Positions 11,823-22,324 of a stretch of 64,000 nt of DNA are shown piece by piece. The notes beneath the pieces were generated by a model, which ran no database searches, was not told where the DNA came from, and saw only the letters and a list, made by a program, of their open reading frames with translations. This DNA is from Drosophila persimilis (lineage: Eukaryota > Arthropoda > Insecta > Diptera > Drosophilidae). A program made the translations under genes and the position numbers. The stretch is taken from contig NW_020825294.1 in assembly GCF_003286085.1 (NCBI RefSeq), positions 2,790,001 through 2,854,000 on the forward strand, written 5' to 3'. Positions within the stretch are counted from its first letter, which is position 1, and every line of letters begins with the position of its first letter.

Positions 11823-12834
11823 ATGGAAATATATTGGATTCTGGTGCTTTTCTGCCTGCTCGTAGATGCAGACATTACTCTATCGACGGAAAATAGCTCC
11901 GAGAGGAGGGAAATTCAGGCAAGTGAACAGATGGAGGATCTCAAGGAACAGGCGGATGCCAAGCAGATTAGCTCAGATCAACAGCTCAAGGACAAGGATA
12001 CTGAATTGCTGCTGAAAATGGTGAAGGAAATGAAGGAGCAGATCTCAAAAATGGAAATGCAGATTCAAGCCAGAGAGACTCAAATGCAATCACATGATAA
12101 GTCAATCAGAGAACTGGTAGATCAAGTGAATTTTCTTAAACGAACATGGACAGGCAGCTGTCTGCCATTCACCAACTCCACTGACATCTACACCATAAAG
12201 TTGCCCGGAATGGGCTCAGTCGATGTACCCTGCAATTCCAGTGTGTCCGGATCTGGCTGGACTGTAATCCAGAGACGAGTCCGCGGGAATGTGAACTTTA
12301 ATCGCACTTGGAGCGAATACAAACATGGGTTCGGAGACCTCCGGGAGAACTTATTCCTGGGACTGGAAAAAATCCATCTAATGACCCTGCTCCAGCCTCA
12401 CGAGCTGTACATCCAGCTCCAGCATGCTAATGGAAGCACCAGCTATGCTCGTTACGACGATTTCAAAATAGGCAGCGAGGCGGAAGCCTATAAACTGAAA
12501 TCGTTGGGAAAATATTCAGGAACAGCCGAAGATTCACTGGCCTTTCACGAGGATATGAAATTCTCCACTTTCGACAGGGATAATCTTGATTGCGCGAAAT
12601 ATTTTGGAGGTGGTTGGTGGTTTGATACTTGCGCAGAAAGGTACTCACATCTATTGCGAATTTCCGAATTTATTATGTTAATATTCTTATTATTACAGTA
12701 ATCTCAATGGAATCTATTATCCAAATGGTACGAGTAGCAAGCGTGACGGCATCTTTTGGGGTGCTTGGCAAAAAGACAACTACACGATCTCGCTTACATT
12801 TACGCAAATGATGATAAGACCAAAGGTCATGTAA
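11823..12834 (+). CDS. Secreted fibrinogen-related protein (FREP), two exons
   Basis: Exons 11823-12640 and 12699-12834, split by a 58-nt intron (donor GTACTC, acceptor ATTACAG) inside a Ser codon, encode 317 residues. Order: signal peptide (about 1-16, IYWILVLFCLLVDA), coiled coil (about 30-108), and a fibrinogen-like domain from Cys113. The domain shows GSGWTVIQRR, FGDLRENLFLGLEKIH, HELYIQL, a calcium-site-like DRDNLD (251-256) next to Cys257, GGGWWFDTC to Cys270, SNLNGIYY, and the terminal MIRPK. Cys113/Cys137 and Cys257/Cys270 fit the two usual disulfides. Several N-glycosylation sequons are present. Family members act as secreted lectin-like recognition proteins, so an extracellular immune or matrix role is inferred. 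Compared with the 34.9-kb paralogue it lacks intron 1, the N-terminal Cys block and much of the coil. No canonical AATAAA was found close behind. Confidence 0.9.
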
Positions 12835-13546
12835 CATTGTGTGTTCTTTAAAGATAATTTAGTGGGTAGTCAAGGCTGAAAGACCATTCAAACTAGCCAA
12901 ATTCACAGATGCAAATATATCGCATAAATACAAAAGTATCTCAGAACTATCCATCGAGGGTATATATATTTTTTGTTATTAGATAAATCCATCGAGGGTA
13001 TCAGTGGTGGTGTGGTATGAGTCTGTGTTGCTCTCCTCCGCCCGAGGGCGCACACTGCACGAGGAAGAGCGTGTGAGAGAGAGGGAGAGCGCGTGAGTAA
13101 GTGCGTGGAACGCCTTCCAATGCAGTTGGGTTTGTTGGATTCAGTTTTGGGAGTTTGGAAGATATGGTAGTTTTCTGAATTGTGGATGCCACAAATCGTA
13201 TATACCCCTATTTTGGAAAAATGATTTATTTACATATATTTCAATAGTAATTAGGTAGCCCTGTAATACCCAAAAAAAGGTGACAAAAATCGATTGTACG
13301 GTCTTAAAGATACATGTATAAGCCAAGATATAACATCTATTTTGATGGGTGCGCATTTGCAGGGTCTGAAAACTTTACTGAACTCCTTACACACCTTTCT
13401 AGTAATTAGTAATTGTAGTGGTATTTGTATTTTGTATTTTATTGCATGCTTAATTTCTTAATAAGTTTAGTGCTAATTTTCCTCGAAGGTTAGTCTAATA
13501 TCTATCTTTCTTGCATGCTCGCGTTTGGTTCGGCTACGCACCGCGC

Positions 13547-13620
13547 GTCATGCGGCAGCGCCCCTCGGTCGGTTGGGCGGGAGGAGGGCTGCGTTTTGCC
13601 TGGGATCCGCGCGTAACAGC
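13547..13620 (+). repeat. Dispersed repeat fragment, copy 1
   Basis: GCGCGTCATGC, then CTCGGTCGGTTGG, then TTTTGCC, GGATC and GCGTAA recur in the same order at 54327-54393. Intervening bases differ, so these look like old, diverged copies of one mobile or dispersed element. Family not identified. Confidence 0.55.
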
Positions 13621-14465
13621 CTTCTGCTGGTGTCACACGGGCCACTTGACGGTGCAGTAATTGCATCGCCTCTTGTTAGATGCAGTCATTGCATGTCAAC
13701 GTCCAATTATTAAGTTTGGATTTTATATGGGCCCATTGTTGAAAAAATATTCCGTAGCACATTCAATTTACATTCATTGTACGTACTGTACTGTAGTATG
13801 TTTGTGACGTTCACGATCCAAGACATGCCCCGCAGAGTCGCGGTCGAGGATTGGAGTGCGAGTGGGAGTGGGGGGGAGGGGGGGATGTCGGCCAGAGAAT
13901 GCTGACAATGCATGATGCTTATTGACCGAGATTTCTCAATTTGTATGAATATAAGAGCAGAAGAACAGAGGGAAAAAAAACCCAGTTATTATCTACAGAA
14001 TGCTTGGCTGGAGGGCAACCGACCGGAAGGAAAAGTCCTTCTGTTTCCGTTTCTGTGAGTCAGCGCGAGATATCAAGGGGATGTGTGTGGGGGGGGGAGG
14101 GGGGCTAATATGTCAACGGCAGAAAGGATTTAACAATCCCAAATACAGATTTACATTTGCCAAAGGAAGAGCAGAAAAGAAGTACCTAAAGGGATCCCTA
14201 CAATACCCACAGTATGGTACTTTCCGAAAGGAATCTAGATGTTCTTGATGAAAGGTCAAGATATCAAACCAATTACATTTTCCATCTTTTCCTTTCGATT
14301 TTGACAAGTGAGGAATTTGTTGAAAATAAATCCAAAATCCAGGCTGGGCTCGGGGAGGAGGCTACAGGCATTGCATTTCATTAGACTGGAATTTAACAAT
14401 TTATCTTGCAAGTAATTGACACGGTCTGGGGCAACAAGAGCAAATAGCAGATAGCCTGAAAGAAC

Positions 14466-14520
14466 TGGAGGAGGCGGAGGAGGAGGAGGAGGAGGAGGAG
14501 GAGGAGGAGGAGGAGGAGGG
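14466..14520. repeat. (GGA)n microsatellite
   Basis: A near-perfect GGA/AGG trinucleotide run of about 55 nt, read as poly-Pro or poly-Ser on the minus strand. Confidence 0.95.
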
Positions 14521-15993
14521 GTGGGCGCAATAACATGCCAAGGATAACACAGAAACAGACTTGGGCAGGACATGCAGGGCAAAAACTGCTTGAGGACAAC
14601 AATAACAAGGATGCAGAACTTTGCTCAAATTGCAATTAACATGAGAGTTTCGGATTTTCGATATCAACAGACCAGCAGGGGGATTTCCCCCCAGTTTTCG
14701 ACTCGGCCAGGAGTCCAAGGATGTCCCAGAGCCATATCTGTAATCAATTTTTAATGAATTTTGTCCTCCAGCAAGCAGTGGGCAAATTCTTACACATAAT
14801 CAACAGCAGGCCCCCCACCAACCACTCACCCCCCCAATTCCCCCACAACCAAACGTAAATTAATTCAATTTTGGCTTTGAGTTTCGAGATTTTATCTCTG
14901 ATTTTGTTTGAAAAAATTCCACAAAATGACAGAAATATGGCCCGATTTAAGGCGCAATTAATTCGATATTGAGCAGGCCCGATTATACACAAAATTTGGG
15001 ATTTAATGGTCCAAATGAATGGAGTTAATGCCCAAATGCTTCTCTTCAATGAACATTATTCAAGATAGGCTTAAGAAAAGCAGGTTTCTCTGGCTAATAA
15101 GCATAGAACTCCTATAAATGGTTATTTTGGCATTTATCGGGAGACACTTTTGCTTTTGAATGGCTCTTGTATTATCACATCATAATCATTGCTGGCTGGC
15201 GGCATTCTATTTATGCAAAATCCACACCTACACTGAGGACCTTTTGTGTGTGCGTGTGGCCCGAAATGAGGGGTCAGGTCAGTGCGCAAAAAAAAAGAGA
15301 GCAAAACGGAGCAAAACAACACACGAGTAAAAATATTCATAAATTGCTAACAAAGGACACGCCTCCTTCGCATCGGTGGCTCCGTTTAAAGCCACTTTCG
15401 ACCCTTTAGTTCAGCCTCTGAAGGCCAGTGATTTGGGTTGCTGTGGCGGGGTATATTTTGTTTTTATTTTCGCAACAGAACCGCAAAGGGGGGAGCAGAA
15501 GGCCGCACACACGCACAAACCTTGGGCTTAACTTATGGATTATGGGCGGGGAGCCTGTTTTGTGGTGGAACAGCAGAACAGCAAAATGTAGTCTACATTT
15601 GGGCGTTGCGAGACACGAGCGCGTAAAAACCGAAAAGCAACGTCAAAATGGTATTAGCACCCATGCGTCTGTGTGTGTGTGCGTAAGTGTGTGTGTGTGT
15701 GTGTGTAAGTTGTGGTCACAGTGCGGCCAAGTTGTTGGATTCCTCCTTGGCCCCTTTTCAGGCGGTTAAGTGGAGTGACTAGAGAGAGACAGAGAAAGAG
15801 AGAGAGAGAGAGTGCTGCCTCATTAGATAAGTGCAAAGGGGTGTGGGGCCTGGGGCTAGAGGCAGAATATTTATGCTTCAGGCTAAGTAAAAGTTAATGC
15901 AGCCCAGGGCGTACAGTACGTTTCAGTAATGTAAGCCTTACATTAAAGCAACAAGAAATATTTGCCACGAGTGTCGGTATTTTTCACAGAAAA

Positions 15994-16545
15994 AATACCC
16001 AAAAATTATCGATAATTTTCGAATTAAAATAGAAATCTCTGTAATTTTAAGCAAAACTGTGTTTGGAGGATAATTTTCTATAGACAGAAATTCAAATATT
16101 CATTCCAGTTTAACGACTATAGAAAATACCAAAAAATCATCGATAATTATTGAACTAAAATAAAAATCTATCGAATTTCAAGCAAAACTGTGTTTGAAGG
16201 ATAATTTTCTATAGACAGAAATTCATTCAAATTCAACGGCTATGAAAATACCTTAAAATTATCGATAATTATCGAACTAAAATAAAAATCTATCGATTTT
16301 TAAGCACAACTGAAGGATAATTGGAGGATAATTTTCTATAGACAAAATTAAAATATTCATTCCAATACAACGACTATAAAAAATACCTCATAATTATCGA
16401 TATTTATCGAACTATAATAAAAATCTATCGAATTTTAAGCAAAACTGTGTTTGGAGGATTATTTTCAATAGACAGAAAATATTAGCATTATTCTTATAAA
16501 TAATAGCTCAAAATTATCGAAAATTTCAATTTATCGATAGGGTTT
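15994..16545 (+). repeat. Tandem array of ~120-135-bp units with TATCGATA palindromes
   Basis: AATACC anchors recur at 15994, 16125, 16247 and 16382, with a decayed fifth unit near 16500. Each unit carries, in order, ATTATCGATAAT-like palindromes, AACTAAAATAAAAATCTATCGA, AAGCAAAACTGTGTTTG, GGATAATTTTCTATAGACA and ATTCATTCCA, with internal deletions in some. Scattered CGATA words continue to about 16735. TATCGATA is the DREF-type motif and CGATA the BEAF-32-type motif. Any regulatory role is inference. Confidence 0.85.
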
Positions 16546-19341
16546 CGATGTTTTGAAGGAATATAATAAAGCTGCAGCTCATAGGAAATGTGAAAACCAT
16601 GAAGAGCAATAAATTAACTTTTCATCTCTAAAATCTCAAAAAATTGTCGATAATGCCATAGAAAACCAATATATCGATGTTTTGTAGATAATTTCTAGAG
16701 ATAAAAAAATTTGAGATGTTTTGGACGATTATTGATTTTGGTAGAGACAGAAATTCAGCAATCAAAGGACTTTATTCAAGTAAATCAAGAGTACCAATCA
16801 AACCAATCAAATATATTCGAATCATTCTATCCTTATAAACATCGTACACATCTAAAAGAGGGCAAACAAAGCCACTCTCTCTCTCTCTTTCGCTGAAAAC
16901 ACTCTCCGGTAGCCACAAAAGCTGACACTAATAGGCCAAGGCTCTGGCTGGAATTTGTAGCATAACAAATTAACATCAAGTGCCCACCGCCCACGGGCGC
17001 CACTCCAAAGCCCAGCAAAAAGGCAAATCCGAGAGCGAAGACTGGCCAAGATGGGCGTGTAATTGATGCCACAGCAAGTGCCGGCAGGTGTGTGAAGGAG
17101 AGTGGGAAAAAAAAGCGCAAAGGAGCGCGTATTATAAACTAAATGAAGCAAGCTATAAAGTAATTTGAGACACAGTCAGCCCCAACTCTGCAAGAGATCT
17201 CGTTAAGCGAGAAAAAGGTGCCAGGGGGGGCAGGGACAATTTTCATTTGCAGGACATCCGACACGAAGGATGGCCATTGTTCATCGGTTGCCAGTGCCAA
17301 TCATTCAACTGATTAGTTTGATTTTACCGCCACGCTATTTCCGTAGCGCAAAACAGGGGGGAGGGGGGGAACGCTAGACAATGGTGCCCCACCGGAAGCC
17401 GGGGGGTGGGGGGCGAGTGTCACAATTATGGAGCGGAGCGACGATTGTTCCTCGAACCAAAAAAACCCAACTTTTCCCCCACTAATTGCTCCGCCAGTGG
17501 AACATTCTGTGGCCGAGGGTATTCGCATCGTTCGCTTCCGTTCCGCTTGGCGCTTAATTAAATTATCGATTGGTTTTATTTTTGGGACACCCAACCGAAT
17601 GGCTCGTGGATGATCACTCAATGTAGTTTACACAGCGTTTGTCCTCTCTTTAATCTCTCTTTCTTTGCCCCAAAACGGGTTGAAATGTTCTTTCTTCTCT
17701 CCCAGATACAGATACATTTTGAAGGGCTTTACACTTGAACGAACCCACACAACTCCAGCCAGCAAAATTTTAATGAGCTACAAAACCGCAGAGAGAGAGA
17801 GGCTGGGGCTTTGGGGCTGAATCTACTCGAGACTTGGGCAAACAAACTGGTTTATATGAAAACAATTATGATGTTTGCTAATCTCACAGAAATTCCAGAG
17901 CCTCAGAGACAGGTACAAAGGAGACAGACAATGAGCAAACAATCGTACGATGCGATTGTTTGCGTAATTTATAATTAAATAACATTACAATGGGCTGGGC
18001 TGGGGCGGCACACATATTTGCTCTCGAAAATACATGCAATAATCCCAATAATGGAAGCAGAAATCGAAGCAGAGACTGAGTTATGACATTGCAGACTGTG
18101 GGATTCCCCCCCATCCCGGGCAAGGAATTCAATCTGTAGGAAATCGCTAGACAAACTTTGTGGAAGAATGAAAAGGAACAACTATTCTTCTCCTTTTGGC
18201 CAACAATTGGCCTTTGTCCACTGCCAGTGACCAGGACTTCAGGACTCGCATAAAGGGAGTATCTTTAAGAACTCTTTGGGGTTTCAATATACAGTTTTCT
18301 TAGACCAATCCCCGCCTTGGGCTTTTATTTTATTGGGTTTTTTTGTTGTTGTGCCATTTCAAGTGGCACAGAAAGTTCCTTGTGGAGAAACTTGAAAATG
18401 GCATCTGTGAAACTATTTAATAGTTGCACGTTGCAACACTTATCACGGGTTAAGGCTCTCTCCCTCTCTCTCTCTCTCTCTCCCTCTCTCTGGAAGTCTC
18501 ACTCAACTATGTTGCAGGCATATCAGGCAGCAACAATGTGACATGCAACAAAATTGCTGAACATACGCATTCCACCCCAGCTAGCCCCATTTACAACCCC
18601 CCCCTCAAATGCCTTTCAATCACAAGACTCAGGAATCGCTGGAGCAGGCCAAGGACGGGGCAAGTTCTTGCAATTGAAGAACTGGGCGGAAAAATTCAGC
18701 GGCTTGTAAAAATATGGCAAGAGAGCAAGAGAGAAATATTCACTTGGGAGTAAACAGTGGAGGTGCAGGGGGTGCAGGGGGGCGGGGCACAAAAATCACC
18801 AGCAACAAGAAAAACTTTGGTCCATTTTGTTGTGCAGCAAAACAACAACAGAATGACAGAGTAGCGCATGAATAAAGTTTAAAATACTGTCAGGCGATGC
18901 GAATATACATATACTATATATATATACATGAAGAAAAACTTTTGTTTATTCCGAAACTATGGCAAACAGTGGCTCCAGTGGCAGCTCCAGTGGCAGCTCC
19001 AGTTCACAGTCATTCAAACATTGTCGAGTGCTCGGCGGGTGCAAATATCCACCATATATAGATTGGTTGAAACAAAAATATCTATAGAGAGAGGGGGAGA
19101 GAGAGAGGGAGGAGACTGGGTTGCGAAAAGCCAAGAGTGACAGGTGGAAAAATGGTGGCTGCATTTTTTGCCATGTTCTATCAATCAATGTTCAATGAAT
19201 CATCGTTAAATTTCGACAGTCAATCTTTGGGTTTTTATTTTTTTTAGAGCAACAGTTTTTATTAAATTGTTATTAATTTTATGCATTTATATTCATTCAT
19301 TCATTCATATATATTATTGGAAATATCAGAATCATAAAGAA

Positions 19342-19587
19342 TTTTATACTCTAGTGGATTAAAGCAGGAACTCTTTCGCTCTCTCACAGAGTAGCTTAGC
19401 AATAAGGAGAGAATTTTAATGTTAGACCCAAAGGGAGAGCATTTCCTCTCTGGCCTCCATCCTAGTGAGAATATTATTTTCTTATTTTATACTCTAGTGG
19501 ATTATAGCCGGAACTCTTTCTCTCTCTCACAGAGTAGCTAAGCAATAAAGAGAGAATTTTAATGTTAGACCCAAAAGAAGAGCTTTT

Positions 19588-19618
<31 letters not shown>

Positions 19619-19648
19619 ACACAACGCCACCTCCATCCTAGGGAGAAT
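19342..19648 (+). repeat. Tandem duplication with a GTAGCTTAGCAATAAGG core
   Basis: Copy 1 runs about 19342-19473 and copy 2 about 19485-19648. Both contain TTTTATACTCTAGTGGATTA, GGAACTCTTTC, CTCTCTCACAGAGTAGCT, AGAGAATTTTAATGTTAGAC and a final CCTCCATCCTAG. Copy 2 has an expanded CT tract. The core is shared with single copies near 23.5, 24.1 and 50.0 kb. Confidence 0.85.
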
Positions 19649-20529
19649 CTTATTCAAAAAATACCTTCAAAATTCTGATAATGCGAAAAATAACAACTTC
19701 TATGTCTTGGCTCTGACGTGGCATATTTTCTCCCAGACTGGGACCGACTGCTCCCCGCCCCACGCTCTGAGGCGAAGGACAGCTAAAAGAGAATTGAAAT
19801 ACCTTTACCCGGCGTGCCTGAAACGGAATTTGTTCCTTATGCAATATCCTGGTATTGTATAGTCCTAGATTGAAGATTTCCTTCAGAACCAAAAATCTTT
19901 TGTCACTTTAGAAAAATCTCTCCAAATGATTTAACAAGAAGCAAAGAAACCAAAAACCGCCCTTGGAGATACTCGGGGAAAATGAAAGAGAAGCCGAAAA
20001 GAAGAAAAGAAGCCAACACAAATATTCAACAAACAGCAAACTGGGAAACCAAACGATAGAAAATTAGAAAAGTTTTTCAACAAAAATGTATCTGTATCTG
20101 TATCTGTATCTGTTGTGTCTGTGTGCATAAACTGCATACAAAATGCAGAAAAAATATCTGTTGTGGGCTTCTGTGGGACTTCTGTGATAGCAATCAAAAA
20201 GTATCAACAGCTGTGTTGTAAAAGTTAATTCATTTGTTTTGTAGATGGGTTGCATGCCCCATTCCACGGGGCATGAAAGCCTATTCGAACTGGGGCACAC
20301 ATAAATTTTGTGAAAACAAAAAAAATACTACTAATTGCTGAACAACCTTTAGGGCAATTTTTGTGTGTGTTTTTTTGTTGGCCAAAATCTAGAGTATAAA
20401 TAACCAAAAGTTAACTTCCCCTTGCCCCCCCATTTCCACAGTGTAATTTTTTTCCCTCGACTCATGACTGACATCAATTTTTAATGAACTTTAAATAACA
20501 TGAAAAATGTATGCAGCAACATAAAATAT

Positions 20530-20592
20530 TTCTCTGGGCCAGAGCCAGGACAGGGCCAGAACAGGGCCAGGACAGGGCCAGGACAGGGCCGT
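20530..20592. repeat. Short minisatellite, CAGGACAGGGC units
   Basis: About four units of a roughly 14-bp GC-rich word built on CCAGGACAGGG. Confidence 0.85.
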
Positions 20593-21589
20593 CTTTTGCC
20601 GTCATACAACCTTGCTCAACGTCAGCCACCGTCCAGAGGGGGGCGGGGGGGAGTATGTGGGGGTGGATAAAATAATTGAAGGACTTTTTCTTTTTTTTCT
20701 CTTTTTTTTTGGTTTTTTTTTGTCCGTCAGATGTGGGTCACTGTATGGGTATTGTGCATGAAATCCAGAGACGACAACAGCGCCGATCCTATTGACATTT
20801 TAACTTAACATACGGATGCCCCGCACCCGCATGCCCCGTGCCCCATGCCACAGCTAAAAAAAAAACAACAAAAAAAACAAGAACAAAATGCTGTTTCGTT
20901 TTCAGGTATACGATCCACAAAAATGGCGCATCACGCAAAAGGAAAGATTAACAAAAACAAAAACAAAAAGAAGAAAAAGAAGCTTTGAATGTCAGAGCCA
21001 ACAGATTTTTGTCAATTCGAAAGCGACTTTTCAATTTTGCCATCCACCCAAAAAGGACCAGCAGAATGTGCGAATGGGTACATTTCGTGCAAATATTGAT
21101 TTATCTTTTGGTTTAAATACAAAATCCATGTTTCATGGCATGGCAAAAGAAACTCAAAAGTAAATGCAAATAAATGTATATTTTAAATGAAAGCCAATGG
21201 GAATAAACTAAGTCAACACACACGCGAATATTTGTATATTTTTTGTGTGGGATTTTCAAATGCCTGAAATCCTGCCTGCCAGATATCCTAATTTATATCC
21301 ATTGCTGTAGAGAATTTAAATAACCAACAGAGGAATACAAACATCAGGGATTTTTCTCTTGGCATCGATTTGAAATGCATTTCAATAAATATTTCACCAG
21401 AAGGATTGGCAGAGCAAAAGATTTAACACAAAAAGTAAGCAATAAACTGGAATATGAAAAAGTTTTGTCACATTATTCTCAGTCAGTGGATCTTCTGTTG
21501 GCTGTGGATGCGCTTTAAGTCTGTGCTTTTTCTCATAATATAGTTGTTGCTGTATTCGTTTGAAAGAGAGCGTGCTTATTGCGGGGCTC

Positions 21590-21763
21590 GCTCAGAGTGG
21601 CTTGCTAAAGCGGTACTCGCTCAGAGTGGAACGCAAAAGCGAGACTCGCCTAGAGTGGATCGCAAGAGGAGGGTTTGCTCAGAGTGGATCGCAAAAGCAG
21701 GGCTCGCTCAGAGTGGATCGCAGGAGGGAGGCCCGCTCAGAGTGGATCGCAAGAGCGAGGCGT
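21590..21763 (+). repeat. Six-unit 29-bp minisatellite
   Basis: GCTCAGAGTGG (once GCCTAGAGTGG) starts at 21590, 21619, 21648, 21677, 21706 and 21735, a strict 29-bp period. The rest of each unit is a variant of ATCGCAAAAGCGAGGCTC. Because 29 is not a multiple of three, two overlapping frames look open, but neither is a credible protein. Solo units lie at 38431-38458 and 39521-39550. Confidence 0.92.
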
Positions 21764-22283
21764 TAAAAGTTCCTTAGCGTTGCTGAGTGCAAGTGAGAGG
21801 GAGAGGGCGTGAACATTTGGCAAAGTAAAAAAGGAGAAGGCTTCACAAAGGTTGGAAGTCATCTGTGTCAGTCACACCTCCCACAATGCAAAGACAAAAG
21901 AAGAGAACAAAGCGCGACATGTGTTAATGTATGCGAGAGCGGAAGAGTCGCGCATTGTTCTTATGGTGGCTGAGAGAGCGCTAGAAGGAATCAATAAGAG
22001 AGCAATGGATTGAAGCAATTGCGAGAGTGATTGGCGTGAGTGAAGCGCAGCTCGTGGATCAAACGAAGGCACTGGAGCTTCGAGGTAAAATGCAAACAAA
22101 ATGCGAGAGGATGAGTCACAAGACCCACAAGGTAGCAGCGATGCATGAGCAATCAAGTTTCTGTTTCAAGCTTCTGTTCCACCTTCAGCAGAAGCCCACC
22201 CGGAAAGGGACTGGACAATGGCCACCGTTTGGCAGCCAAGTTTCGAGGGAAAAGTGTTTGCATAATCAAACAATGCCAAAGAA

Positions 22284-22286
<3 letters not shown>

Positions 22287-22320
<34 letters not shown>
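22287..22320. repeat. (GA)n microsatellite
   Basis: A GA dinucleotide run of about 34 nt. It accounts for the Arg/Glu and Leu/Ser repeats in the frames crossing it. Confidence 0.95.

Positions 22321-22324
<4 letters not shown>

Larger units (their letters stand above)
12835..15990. other. Non-coding spacer with repeat fragments
   Basis: No supported gene. It contains a GC-rich repeat fragment at 13547-13620, a GGA run at 14466-14520 and short GT/GA runs near 15670-15810. The proline-rich and glutamate-rich frames around 14.4 kb are translations of the GGA run. Confidence 0.55.

Noticed and set aside
12641-12701. Reading through the donor to end the 11.8-kb FREP at 12701
   Set aside because: The added tail is intron-like and lacks the conserved end of the domain. 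Splicing to 12699 restores SNLNG and MIRPK in frame.
14256-14718. Proline-rich and serine-rich minus-strand frames
   Set aside because: They are direct translations of the GGA microsatellite.
21544-21777. Overlapping plus-strand frames with Ser-Glu-Trp repeats
   Set aside because: They are the 29-bp array read in two frames. The period is not a multiple of three.
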